In this document: in pieces, positions 23,199 through 35,066 of the stretch
Position numbering within the stretch: the first letter of the stretch is position 1
How the letters are laid out: each line of letters begins with the position of its first letter
NCBI RefSeq assembly: GCF_933775445.1
Contig: NC_065873.1
Span: 4,402,001-4,466,000, forward strand
Direction of reading: 5' to 3'
Length of the DNA stretch: 64,000 nt
From: Argentina anserina
Taxonomy: Eukaryota; Streptophyta; Magnoliopsida; Rosales; Rosaceae
Notes under the pieces: generated by a model
What the model saw: the letters and a program-made list of their open reading frames with translations, nothing else
Told to the model about the DNA's origin: nothing
The model's database searches: none
Position numbers and translations under genes: made by a program

Positions 23199-26015
23199 TT
23201 TTTTTTTTTGGTTAATGAGAAAACTTCATAAAACAGGCAGAGCTCAACAACCCATCAACTGATGAGATCCAGCTACAACAAAGAAAAACGAGCTGCTCTA
23301 ATCTCAATACACAGGGCAAGAGGAAGAAGAACAGACACGATACAAAAAGAGGTACTGAAGAAGAAACTCTCCAGCAAATAATCAAGCAACATGAGGACAA
23401 GGTAAGCCATCGTTTCTGAGAACCAGAGTGAGGGATGGTGGGGGAGTCTCCAACCAGTTGTGGGAGCCCAACATCTTATTACCAAGCTGTGCAGCTGCAT
23501 GGGCAGCGCAATTAGCTTCTCGGGGAGACCAAGTCCAGTTGACATGATCGAAGTACTCAGATCGCCATCTTATCTCATCAATAATAACAGCGATCCGCCA
23601 TATCCTGCAAGGGGAAGTGAGAGGGGATTGAAGCTCACTGATCACCATTTTAGAGTCTGATCTAAAGTCAACTACTTTCAAGTTCAGATCCATTGCCATC
23701 TTGACCCCAGCAAGCAGCGCCAGAGCTTCTGCCATTAGAGCCGATTCGGTTCTCAGAGGACCAGCCAATCCCCCCACCAATATGCCATGATGGTTTCGGG
23801 CAATCACCCCAAATCCTCCCTTGAAGTCATCCACCCAACAAGCATCAGTGTTAACAGCAACGACGCCAATTTGGGGAGGAGACCATGTAGCAGGCAAGCG
23901 ATCGGGCTTGGAAAATATTGTAGTGCACTGTGTTCCAAAGAAATCTGACGCGGTGTCCATGGCCTTTTTGATAATCACTGCCGGGTTCAATGGTGTGGCT
24001 TGATAGATGAAGTTACACCGTGCCTTCCAAATTGACCAACACAGGAAGCAAGCCATTGTAAGTGCCCAAACTCTATCATTTTTGATACAGAAACTTGAAG
24101 AGAATTGTAGAAACCAATTGTCCAGAGTAGTGAATGCTTGTTTATCAATTCTAAGGCCCAAAGAAGAACCAAACCAGACAGTCTCAACCCACGGACACAG
24201 AAAAAGTATATGTTCCATTGATTCCTCCATCAGGCCACACATTGGACACATAGGAGAATTTTTTATCTTCCTCTTGAATAATGCTAAGAAAGTAGGAATA
24301 GCCGAAGATAAAGCCCTCCATAAAAAGTGTCTGACTTTAGGAAAAGTAGGCAATTTCCATAAGAGTTTCCAGCACTTATTGTTGATAGAATGAGATTGGC
24401 CAGCCCCTGTATTCCTAATCACATGAGGCTTATGAATATGATGGTAAGCACTGCGTACAGTGAATACACCATTCTTTGTAACTGGCCAAATAAATATGTC
24501 ACACCCAAACCTCCTCCCAATCTGTATCCTCCTAATACCCCTCTCAACTTCAGAAGAAATAAGATGAGAAATGCTACTCAAATCCCAAGTTCTTGAATTC
24601 CAATCTATTAACTCTTCAACCAACACAGACACATTATTAGGAATATGGGCCATAGTCACTATCTTTGATGGACCATCACCCTGTGCTTCTGGAGGAATCT
24701 AACTATCAGCCCAAATATTGACACTTCTTCCAGAGACAATCTGCCAATAAGAGTTAGAAAATATGAAATCTCTTGCTTCCAGCAAACTAGACCACCCCCA
24801 GGAAGCCCTGTAACCTTTTTTAGCCATAGCAAAACTGCATTTTGGGAAGTATCTTCCCTTCATCACTCTAGCCCACAAGGAGTTAGGCTCCGTAGTTAAC
24901 CTCCACGCTTGTTTAGCAATAAGAGTGAGATTGAACTGATGAAAGTCACGAAAGCCCATTCCACCTTTGTCTTTAGGAAGACCAAGAAACTGCCAACTTT
25001 TCCAATGTATTTTAAAACCAGGGCACGACTTCCCCCACCAAAAGTCCCCCAAAGCAGAATTAAGATCATCACATATCCCTTTTGGAAAGCAAAAACACGA
25101 CATTGGGTAGGAAGGGACAGCTTGTGCCACAGACTTGATTAAAACCTCCTTCCCGGCATGGGATAGTAAATTCTGTTTCCAGCCTTCAATTTTCCCCTTC
25201 AGACGCTCCTTGATAAAAGCTAAGGCACTATTTTTAGACCTACCTCATATCGTAGGTAGTCCCAGATAGCTACCAGGACAATCAGTCACTTTGATCCCAA
25301 GTAGCAAACACATCAAATGTTGCATTTGAGTAGGAGTGTTAGGAGAAAAGTATATACCAGACTTTTCCAAGCTAATCAGCTGACCCGATGCAGAACAATA
25401 CTCTTTAAACACAGCAGCCACTGCCGCACAATTCCTGAGAGTGGCTCTCATGAAAAAGAGGGAATCGTCAGCGAAAAACAGATGTGAGAGAGGAGGGCAA
25501 GTCTTAGATAGGTGAACCCCAACAATAGACTTCTCATTCACAGCCCTAGTAATTCAGAGAGATAAAACTTCACTAACTAGCAAGAAAAGATAGGGAGAAA
25601 GGGGGTCTCCCTGTCTCAAACCTCGGCTAGGATAAAAGAAGTTACCAGGTGATCCATTGAGGACAATAGCTAGAGATACTGACTTAACACAGGCCATGAT
25701 CATATTAATCCAACTCGGAGAAAAACCAAATCGAAAAAGAGTGGCCTCAAGAAAATTCCATTCAACTCGATCATAAGCCTTATTCATGTCAAGTTTGAGT
25801 CCAAACTCATTTTTCTCCCCACCCTTCTTCAACCGGAGATAATGATAACCCTCATGAGCAAGTGTGATGTTATCTTGTATTAACCGCTCCGGAACAAAAG
25901 CATTCTGGTTAGGAGAGATCATAGAAGAGAGGATAGGCTTCAAACGGTTTGCCAACAACTTAGCCAAGATCTTGTAAGAGTTGTTACACAAGCTAATAGG
26001 TCGAAAATGTGTTGT
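23199..26015 (-). mobile_element. 5'-truncated L1-type LINE
   Basis: 2817 bp, flanked by an exact 15-bp target duplication TCTTTTGGGTAGGTT (23184-23198 and 26016-26030). On the minus strand the 3' end is an A tail of about 12 (23199-23210 as T on plus). The 5' end is inside the reverse-transcriptase region, the usual 5' truncation of target-primed reverse transcription. Confidence 0.95.
23382..26015 (-). pseudogene. LINE ORF2: reverse transcriptase, zf-RVT and RNase H, interrupted by stops
   Basis: In order on the minus strand: RT fingers/palm (HFRPISLCN, ..DMNKAYDRVEW.., GLRQGDPLSPYLF; 25554-26005); RT active site FADDSLFF (25245-25541); thumb and zinc-binding zf-RVT region (24699-25130 and 24200-24400, with CPMCG..E..HILFLCPW); then RNase H (VNTDACW, ESALMAEALALL, DSKMVI, WSPREANCAAHAAA; 23400-23880). 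Only three stops interrupt what otherwise seems one continuous frame: near 25550 (TGA), 25243 (TGA, from CGA) and 24697 (TAG). I see no frameshift. The endonuclease and start of RT are missing, so it cannot transpose on its own. Confidence 0.9.
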
Positions 26016-26119
26016 TCTTTTGGGTAGGTTTACAAGGCAACTCCAACCAACCAAAAGACTTCCTTTAAAACCATCGAACTGATCGAAGTGAAAACCCTTG
26101 GTTGCATTTGACACTTATA

Positions 26120-27494
26120 CCCATGAGATTGTGTTTTGGACGTACGCTCTAAATTTTTAAGGTACGGCAGAGGCCCCCAAAATCGGTGAACTGTAAACCA
26201 AAAGAGCAAGGCGAAGTGCAGCGTGCCCCAATTAAAGAGGCAAAATCTAATTTACTCCGAATAGGAATACTGCAACGTCACCAATCCAACTAGCTAGGGT
26301 TTGCCTTATCCAAACTTAGAAAATCCACACATGTTAAATCTGGGCATTCATTCGTATGTATTATTATTTTTGGATCAAACTTTCTCTATCGGAATTCAAT
26401 TTCATTATTATTGGATCAAATGAAGAGTAGGTGTGGAACTGGGGGGAGGATAAACTAGGGTTCTTATTGGCTCATCAGTATATCACCAAACTTTTATGTT
26501 TTCCAGGTGGATTTCCATCAAAGTTTTCACCTTGTTTTCGTCAGATGACGAGTTTGTCCTTGCGGTTAGGTTAGTCTTGTTTTGGGTTGTTCTCTATGCT
26601 TGCAGTAATGTCCCTAAACTACATGTAATTGCAATTTGAGGCAGGGTTTTATTTATACGTACTGCCCCGCTAGATGAACCACTTTTTATGTACCACTCGT
26701 ATCGTATCGGTTTATACGACCGTACAACACATACATGATACATGTCATTTGATGAATTATGAAATTACATGTTAAGAACTTCTATAAATGATCTTAGTTT
26801 CCCATTTTGTGGTCAATCAGAATGTTGCGGTAGTTATTTTACCTATTGGCTCTTCTAATGTAAGTTCAGCTGGCATTATTCGTCTAGAACATCGTAGGTG
26901 TTCTTACTTTTCAATTTTGGGGTCAATTAACATGCTGCCCTAATTGGCTCAAGGATAAAGTGATTGAAGCTCCCATTTCAACTAGCATAAAGTTCAACAA
27001 GTAAAAAGATACGGTGGAATATATCGTTATAATTTCAGTTATTGCCTCTGCAAGTCTGCTTGTTCTTTACCCTCTACTGTGGTCTGTGGATGAGCCTTTC
27101 TCAGTTATCAGGAAGCCAGGAAAGAATCTGCGTATACCTGGCTCCCAAGTTATCAGAGAAAACCTGATCCCCAAGTAACTCATTTCCCAAACTTTCGTCA
27201 TAGATCTAAACAAAATTTAAAAGTCGTGCGTATTCAGTTAAGAGTCCATATGTTCAACCAACAAGGTAATCACAGGTCTAGTAATCACTAGTTCACTGTA
27301 GAAAAGATGAAGCCATAATAGACCAAATGGATCATCAATCAGAGATTAATTATAGGCTGAAGTGGTATTACAACATTACACCAGATTCATCTATTCTCTG
27401 TGAAATTCGTGTATACAACTCCAATATCTGACAAGGAAAGCCCTTGTACTGGCAGAATTGAACACCAACTAATGAGTAAAAGATGTACTACAGT
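26120..27494. other. Intergenic; 3' flank of the OTP51-like gene
   Basis: No gene recognised. The part next to 27495 is probably 3' UTR. Confidence 0.4.
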
Positions 27495-29924
27495 TTAATT
27501 CCTATCATTATCACTGTTATCAGAGGCATTCTCATCAGAATCAGACCCACTAGCAAAGTTGATGTTTTCATTTTCACCTGTGCTATTCTCTGAGCTTTCC
27601 CCATCAGATTTTAGAAGATGTTTCAAGTCATCTAGGATGTAAGGTTCCGTTAGTTTCCAGAAAAGTGCAGCATTACTTCCCAGGAAACCTATCCAAAACA
27701 CTCTCCCCTTCCTCTTCACCTTGCACTCCACAGAGCTTGCCTTCAAGGTTCTGACAATCTTCTGAACACCTTCCTCACCTCCCTTTATCTTTAGCAATAT
27801 GTCTCCCAATTCAGTCCTGTAGCCCCCATACATATACCAGTAAGCAAGAACGCAAGGCGACAGCCATCGGTGGACTAGCTTGGGAATCATTTGGCGGCCA
27901 TTAGGCCAAAACTGGTCGGCATAATAACCAAAATACGAATGTGAGATGCTAGAAAACTTATATGGTATGTACTCGGTATTGTCACTGGCCTTGCATGAAG
28001 GATGGAGCCATTCATGGTATTGATCATATATATGTCTCCTCAAAACAAAATGTGCGCTGGAATTCTGACTGAATTCAAAATGGATCATGTGATTCTTTCT
28101 GTCGTCATCTGATTCAATCCGCAAACCACCCAGCAGTAGACCAACTAATATCTCTCGCTGCTCTTTGCTCAGCGTCATGCGTATATGTTTCTTAACCTGT
28201 TTCTTTCTCAAACTCAAAATAGAGTCTATTATTTCCATCAATGGTGGATCAACATCATATCTCTTCTGACACATCAGACGATATATTTTCTCTGCCTTGA
28301 AATCATCTCCGGCAGACAAGTATCCACTTAAAATTGTATTGCAGGAACGTGCATTAACACCTATTGCGTCATTACTCTGCATGTGTTCAAATATCTCATC
28401 AGCTTTATCAAGATTACGGACTTTCACCAAAGAATCCAAGTATATACAGTAAACCATTCGGCTGGGTCTGCATATCTCAAGGCACTGGGAGAAGGCTGAT
28501 TCCACTTTCTCATATAAGCTCAAGTTGAGGTACATGTTCATTATATCTATATAAGCTGGCATGGAAGGCTTCAAACCAGTATTGATGAAATCTGCCATGA
28601 GGGATTCTGCAATTTCAACTTCTTTAGCTTTGCAGACAATCTCTATGACTTTATGATATGCCGCCACATTAGCTGAACCCAAGTGCTGTTCCATCTCCCT
28701 GAATATCGCCAGTGATTTCTTGGGTTCTCCAGCCTTTGCATACACTTCCATTTTGTAAATAAATGCTTGTGAAGGAAGACTTGCATCAAGACCGAGAAGC
28801 CTAAGCCAAGTGTTCTCTGCTTCCTCCACATCCCCTAGCTTCGAGCACGCTCTCAATATAGACACAAGCACCTCTTTCCCCTCTTCAATCCCTGCTTCTT
28901 GCATCTCCTTCCTCAACGACGCCATCCTCTCCATATCAACAACATCCTGATAACTATGCAACCAAATCAAGCCACTGTAAATATCCTCATGAATCTCAAG
29001 TCCAGTCGTAACCAAATTATGAAATATAAACTCAGCCTGCTTGATGTACGCCCTGGCAGAGCTCCCCGGTTTGCTCACAATAGCCTTAAACAGCGAATTG
29101 TGCAAGCTAAGCCGCGGCCCGTACCCTCCGAGCTGAATCATCCGATTGTACACACTGCACGCTTCTTCCAAACACCCTTCCTCACTAGCACTAAGATACG
29201 CAACAATCAATATATGAAATGTAGACTCACTCGGCACACGCCCCTGCTTGATTATATCATCGAAAATCTCCCTACATTTGGCAAATTTCCTCTCTTTCCC
29301 CATGTAATCCGCCAGCTTGGTAGCAAGAGCGAAGTCGAATTTGTACCAATTGTGCTGCATCATCCATTTATACACCTGCACACAAATTCCATAACTAACT
29401 AACTAACTAACTCCGACTAGCCGTAATTCAAATAAGCCAATTTATAACTGAACTTGATCACTCACCCGAAACCCGGCGTCGTTCTCGCGAATCCGCATAC
29501 AGTGCGCAGCGACATACGTGGCGTCTTCCTGCCTCATCCATTTCTTCTGGGCGTTGAGGATTCGGATAAGGGTGCCGGACTTGTGCGACGGGAGCTCCTT
29601 ACAGAGCCAGGCGAGCTTGGAGCGGCGCCACTGCTCGGGGAGCTCGTCGAGCTCACGGATTTCGAGCTTGGGGGAGGCGAGGTGCTTGAGGTCGGTGGAG
29701 GCGAAGTCGAAAGCGTCGGTCTGGGCGACGTTGGTGAGATCGGAATCTTGATGGAGAGCGGGGATGGCGCGGGGGAGGAGGGCGGAGGTGATGGGTCGGG
29801 AGGGGAAGTGGAGGCGGGGAGGGAGGGAGAGGAAAGAGTTGGGGTTCGGGGAGGAGGAGGAGGAGTGGGTGAGAGTAGAGAGGGAGAGGGAGAGGGAGAG
29901 GTCGGGAGCTATGGTGAGAAGCAT
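27495..29924 (-). CDS. OTP51: PPR protein with LAGLIDADG domain, OTP51-like, chloroplast
   Basis: Two exons, 29466-29924 and 27495-29375, joined in phase 0 at CGG|gtgagt...gtgcag|GTG, give 779 residues. The first about 50 residues are rich in S, T, L, P and R with few acids, typical of a chloroplast transit peptide. Degenerate pentatricopeptide repeats fill about residues 180-530. The C-terminal part holds a LAGLIDADG-type motif at about residues 555-570 ([11 protein letters not shown]), followed by [35 protein letters not shown] and a second homing-endonuclease-like half. The tail is acidic and S/N/D rich. In Arabidopsis OTP51 (At2g15820) this combination is needed for splicing of ycf3 intron 2 and assists other plastid introns; the role is carried over by similarity. 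No stops interrupt the frame. Confidence 0.85.
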
Positions 29925-30133
29925 TTCTGGATTGTTTGTATTTTGGGATGAGAGGAGGGTTTTGGGTTTTTCAATTACCTGGAAATCAGACTTTTACTAG
30001 GGAGATTAGTGACGACCTTCCACTTTTACCCTTAGTGGATTTTCTTCAGAGGGAAAATATGACTGTATTATTAAAAACAAAAACCCGAGTGCACGTTACA
30101 TTATACGCCAAGCTCGATAAGATAACTTAGATA
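29925..30133. other. Promoter-proximal region of the OTP51-like gene
   Basis: Short upstream region on the minus strand; no clear TATA box close to the ATG. Confidence 0.3.
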
Positions 30134-30141
30134 AGTTCAAT

Positions 30142-31269
30142 CAAGAACTAAAATATCTATAATTATTTCGATATTTATGTGAAAATTTCTATTTTTCGGC
30201 ATATGGATATATTTGTTACATACAAATTATTTTTTGATGGAAATTTTCTGATGGGAAATATCGAGAAATTTCGAAATTTTCCGATATTTTCATAATATTG
30301 TCACGTGTCAGACTAACTTCAAGTAAAATAAAAAATTACTGGTTAGGAGAATCGAACCTCAGATCCATCCTTTTGTAAACACAAAGTTATAGTCAACTCT
30401 ACTACATCAACTTATTGTTATATATGGTTCTTTTTATTATATATTGCATTTCATGTCTCAACATTAACCTAAAATTGAAATAAAACTAAACTAGTTGTCG
30501 AGGGGAATCGAACCATTTTGGTATAGGAGGAAGCAATGATGGACCTTACTCTTATGTGGGGAATCTTATGTGGGGAATTCAACATGCATTATCCGCCATA
30601 TTTATTCTCTAATGAGATGCAATCAAGTGAAAACATATGGACACAATTTGATGCACAATCTTCACAAAGCTATGGTTATGGTCAAAGTCGAGAAATGCTT
30701 GATTCGAACGGGAACTACTAGTACCACAACCCACAGTCAATCACCCACGACCCATATGGTTGACATATAAGTCAGTATATGCAAAATTATAAAGAGACAA
30801 TATCATTTAATGACTATTCTTCACAATATACTCAGGGTTTTACTCAATGACATGATAAAAATAATGAAAATTTTATACCTCATATATCTTTTATGTGGTC
30901 CTAAACCACTTATGTAATTTCATGTTTAATGTATCATATGTAAATAAGGCATGATGACCTAGCCTCCTTTTGGGTAAATATATATATATATATATTAAAG
31001 TAGATTTTTAATAATGCTCGACGATTATTTTACCTCAAATTACTATAACTCACTATAAAATAATATTTATATAATAATTTCTTATGACATATAGTAGATG
31101 ATTGATCAAATAAATATTTTTCAAAGTTTCATTCAAAATTTTCATGTTTTTATATAAATTTCTATCAATTTACTTAATTTTTTAAATCGAAATTTTTTCA
31201 GAAATTTCCATCGAAATTTTTAATTTCAGATTATTGATATTTCCGTTCTCGCCAAAATTTTAGTCCTTG
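30142..31269 (+). mobile_element. Non-autonomous hAT element with transposase relic (1128 bp)
   Basis: The ends CAAGAACTAAAAT and ATTTTAGTCCTTG are inverted (one mismatch). The flanking 8-bp duplication AGTTCAAT (30134-30141, 31270-31277) is exact. Subterminal regions are full of GAAATTTC/TTTCGATATTT motifs in opposite orientations. It contains the transposase C-terminal relic at about 30,536-30,905. Confidence 0.88.
30536..30905 (+). pseudogene. Relic of a hAT transposase C-terminus (Q/Y/S-rich tail)
   Basis: The plus frame reads a Q, S, Y and G rich stretch (QSSQSYGYGQSREMLDS, later QYMQNYKETISFNDYSSQ and FTQ) with several in-frame stops. This low-complexity tail resembles the end of some plant BED-finger/hAT-dimerisation transposases. 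The hAT boundaries around it support this reading; by itself the similarity is weak. Confidence 0.5.
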
Positions 31270-31277
31270 AGTTCAAT

Positions 31278-32259
31278 AGAGGCTACACGCATCATGAAAA
31301 AAATCCAAATCTTGAAAAACTATTTCAGAATTTTAATGAATCTCTTTTATCACGCAACATGTTGATAAGACACAATCATTAGAAATTTTAAAAATGAAAG
31401 TACAAGAAATTATAATGAACACTCGCAAGAACAAAACACAACATAGCTTGAATTTTTTCTGACATTCGAACAAAATTCTTAGTTCAATTGTCTAATGAAA
31501 CGGTCTATTTTTAAAATTAACATGATTTTATTTCTTATATAGAGGTCTATTTTTATATATTTTCTTAAGTATCAAAAAAATGATTTTATTTCTTAGCCTC
31601 GAGAAATACTTGCTCCGCTACTTATACAACATTCATTTGTAATAAGTAAGAATGCATTACATGACCTTTCATAACTCATATAGAGGTAAACCGCACATTA
31701 AAAATTCATGCCTCATGTAAATTAAACATTGTTCACATCGGTCACTAAATTGCAAAAAAAAAAAAACATCTTTCTCACTTGTGATACATCAAATAAATAG
31801 TGAAAAACGAGCTCACTGAATTTCTTACTAGTCAATTGAGGTCGGCAATTACTATTTTGATTAGGAGGAGTGGACTTTGTAGTTTTGTGGAGTTGAATTG
31901 AGAATAACATTTGTAGTTTAAGCCTCAAACTAAATTGCATACGACAAATTTGAGATTTGACGATATGTATCATAACTATCATTACATTTGGTAGAGAGAA
32001 GTATTACTTCATTTCGAATTAGATATTTATTTCGAGAATGTGACGGTGGCTCGATTATCTTCGAGCTTCATTGCTTGCTGTCGGCAGCGAGAGTTGATCT
32101 GTCCATTTTGAGCAAATGTGGTCTTGTTGTGTATGGTATTTAGTAGCTGTACACGGCTACGTCAGGTGATTGGCGGCAGTTGCAATTGGTCATCATCTCC
32201 TTGGTATTTTTGCATGTCAATATCTAGCTTAACCCTTCATTTACAAATGTGTTGGAGGA
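31278..32259. other. Intergenic, nothing recognised
   Basis: AT-rich, no convincing gene. 32030-32260 is slightly richer in GC and could be older retroelement sequence. Confidence 0.35.
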
Positions 32260-33970
32260 GATTATTCTCTTGTCATCAACTATATCACTAGGAACTTGAA
32301 GATCTTTTGAGCGTATGATAGGCGCAAAAGCACATACAAAAGATATTCTATTATCAAATCAATTATATCAATGTAGTAAATGACAAATATGAATCATTAC
32401 CCGCAGAGGATTGATGACTAAGACTTAAAAACACAAACAGACGCGTAAACCAGAAATCTGGCAGACTCGACTTAGGAGCGAAAACCTAATTAATTAGCTA
32501 ATCTAGACTCAACCAAAAATTACGAAATTAAATAGACACTAATTCGACACAGTGACAGACTACCACACAAATATTTAGAGTATTCAGAATTGGTTTGATT
32601 AGTGAACCAAAATAAATAGGACAGAAGTATGGCTAAAAACAGAATATTAAAAAGTAAATATAAATGTAAATATGAGAAAAACAATAGGTAGGAATTTCTC
32701 TCCACCACTAGATATGCTTCAATCACCCTAAGATAATGTCAATAATTATAGATGAATGCTCTCACAGTTAAGCCAATGTCGTTAGGTCATTAACCGTATT
32801 ACGTTCTCTTACTTGTCATGTTAAGCGAAATGTCGGTATCGACTTAACTATATTCTCAATTAATTGATCTATGAAATGTCGGTCTCTAGACTAAAATAAT
32901 TAAAATCATGAAGTTCTAAGAACGTTTGAGTAACAACAAAGAATCTAAGGTCAATATCAGTAGCCTTAGATTACTAAGGAATCACTTCACACAAGTACAT
33001 GCAAAGAACTTGTTATCTCTCACAGAATATGCAACGATATGTCGGTCATATACATATTCAATATAATAAAACCCTAAAACATGCATCAAAATATCGACCA
33101 AACGAGACATGCAATAGAATTATCAATGAACAATCAGTGAAGAAATTCTCATCTAAAATTATATAAATCAATTGGAGTTTGAAATCGAAGACATATCTAG
33201 AGCTTTGATTTGCACTTAATTATTAAGGAATTTAGTTACACATAATCTTGAATAAAAGTATCAAAGAATACTTGAGATATGAATTAAAGGAGAAGAGACC
33301 GAACTTCCTTTTTCTTGTGGAGGCTTAATGAGATTTTAGCACCTTGAGGAGATGTGGGTTATAGCTTGAGGAGATTGAAGGTGACTTCGCTTCGGCTCTC
33401 CCTGTCCGTCTTCTCCTATTTCTTTTCTCTTCTTCTCTCTATTTTTTCTTTCCCTCTCCCTCTCTTTCTCTTGGTTGGTTGTGGAAAAATGGTGTGTTGC
33501 TCATTCCTTGCTCCTCCATAAAATTAGCCCGAAAATGCATGGGTGGTGCTCAAAAAATTACCGGAATTTCATATTTTTCTCTTCTTGTCAAAATATTCGA
33601 GTTAGGAATTGGATTTCTCTCTCTTTCTTCTCTCTTCTTCTTTATTCCACTTCAAAATACCTAAAAAAATAAAGTTAATTAAAATATAAAAAAACATTAC
33701 AAAATAGATAAGTAAAAGGAATAATTAACACGATAAAAGTCACATAAATATATGACTATCAGCGTATCTCTTTCACTCATATTTTTCGAGAAGCTAATTT
33801 TATTGCTAATGGCGTGACAATTATTGTTCACTGTCATGATGTTGGGGTGAAGGGAGATGTTGATTTACCTCGTAATATAGCCTTAGCTGCTAATTTTGAC
33901 CTCTTTGAGACATGTTGTCTTAGAGACATTTATTTATAATTTAATCATTTAGTATAAAAAAAAGAAAGAA
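32260..33970 (+). pseudogene. LINE RNase H tail, split by a solo LTR
   Basis: 33763-33939 encodes the end of a LINE RNase H: RISFTHIFREANFIANGV, ..FDLFETCCLRDIYL then stop, followed by an A/G-rich tail (33952-33970). The HIxREANFxA signature is the last conserved block of plant L1 RNase H. The sequence left of the solo LTR (about 32260-32315) may be the upstream part, since removing the LTR and one GCGTA copy joins the two sides, but its frame is damaged. Confidence 0.6.
32316..33761. mobile_element. Probable solo LTR (1446 bp)
   Basis: Starts TGATAG and ends CTATCA (TG...CA with a 6-bp inverted end) and is flanked by an exact 5-bp duplication GCGTA (32311-32315, 33762-33766). No internal primer site, polypurine tract or coding region. 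The sequence contains three AATGTCGGT-type motifs (about 32830, 32877, 33039). This is the expected product of LTR-LTR recombination; the parent family is not identified. Confidence 0.65.
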
Positions 33971-33980
33971 GTGATCCCTA

Positions 33981-34330
33981 TGTCACGTCCCTATTTTGGG
34001 AGTGTCGAACGTGGGCTACTGGTTGAAAGAACTTCATGCATATATGGGATTTGCTCCAAGATTCAATGTGTGGGAGATATATGGCTGCTCCTTCCGAGGG
34101 GTTCAAGCATGCCGACCCGGTTAAATTCGGAGAGCTTGTTGCTAGTCGAGGACTTAACGTCAAAGAGGCGAGTTGGCCGCCCTACACACAGGTAGGGGTC
34201 TGGAGCCGATCCCCTGATGAGCCCAAGGCAGGGCGAAACCAGTGTATTGCCGCGTTGGATAAGGCTGGCTCCATGGGGATGGAGCGCCGCATGGACCAAG
34301 TGTGGCAGCCGAATGGCTAGGTCCGTGACA
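33981..34330 (+). repeat. 5' LTR of the TRIM-like element
   Basis: 350 bp, apparently identical to 34644-34993. Contains a 94-codon ORF (34036-34320) that recurs unchanged in the other LTR; no known domain. Confidence 0.92.
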
Positions 34331-34643
34331 AGTGGTATCAGAGCCACCTCAACATCGCTGTCGTTGTGTTCGCCAAGCGCTCATACGTGTCGCCGTGTCC
34401 CCAAGATACGGGGGACTCCGCGGGGGAGTCGAGTAGGCAGGGTCGCCTCCAGGGGGAGGACCGGACGAGAAGATCCGTGGCAATGTCCAGGACAAGAGAG
34501 ATCCGGCGCGAAGTCATTGTTGGGTGGAAGATCTTTGGGAACTCCTTTTCGTCGCTCTAGGCATCGCGGGCGCATAAGGGTTGCGCGGGCCGCAAGGGAG
34601 GATGCTGTGTACGAGGACGTACACCAAGTTTGGTGGGGGAGGA

Positions 34644-34993
34644 TGTCACGTCCCTATTTTGGGAGTGTCGAACGTGGGCTACTGGTTGAAAGAACTTCAT
34701 GCATATATGGGATTTGCTCCAAGATTCAATGTGTGGGAGATATATGGCTGCTCCTTCCGAGGGGTTCAAGCATGCCGACCCGGTTAAATTCGGAGAGCTT
34801 GTTGCTAGTCGAGGACTTAACGTCAAAGAGGCGAGTTGGCCGCCCTACACACAGGTAGGGGTCTGGAGCCGATCCCCTGATGAGCCCAAGGCAGGGCGAA
34901 ACCAGTGTATTGCCGCGTTGGATAAGGCTGGCTCCATGGGGATGGAGCGCCGCATGGACCAAGTGTGGCAGCCGAATGGCTAGGTCCGTGACA
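34644..34993 (+). repeat. 3' LTR of the TRIM-like element
   Basis: 350 bp, the second copy of the terminal direct repeat; ends at the CCTA target duplication. Confidence 0.92.
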
Positions 34994-35066
34994 CCTAGCT
35001 AGCATACTATCTATGTGATTACTTTTACCACTGTCAGTCTATCACAAACTTTGGTGTTTGATCTAG

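Larger units (their letters stand above)
33981..34993 (+). mobile_element. TRIM-like non-autonomous LTR element with apparently identical LTRs (1013 bp)
   Basis: Direct repeats of 350 bp at 33981-34330 and 34644-34993 begin TGTCACGTCCC and end GTCCGTGACA; I see no difference between them. After LTR1 comes AG and then TGGTATCAGAGC, a perfect Met-tRNA primer site (34333-34344). A purine tract GGTGGGGGAGGA lies just before LTR2. A 4-bp duplication CCTA flanks the element (33977-33980, 34994-34997). The internal region is 313 bp with no retroviral coding sequence. GC content is much higher than the flanks. The TGTCACGTCCC start recalls LTRs of plant chromovirus-type Gypsy elements, so a Gypsy helper is possible (inference). 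Confidence 0.92.

Noticed and set aside
29454..29951. 165-codon plus-strand ORF
   Set aside because: Antisense of the OTP51-like first exon; glycine/glutamate-rich because that exon is GC-rich.
33981..34993. Cassandra-type TRIM carrying 5S rRNA in its LTR
   Set aside because: The LTR length and primer site fit a TRIM, but no 5S-like internal control sequence could be read in the LTR.
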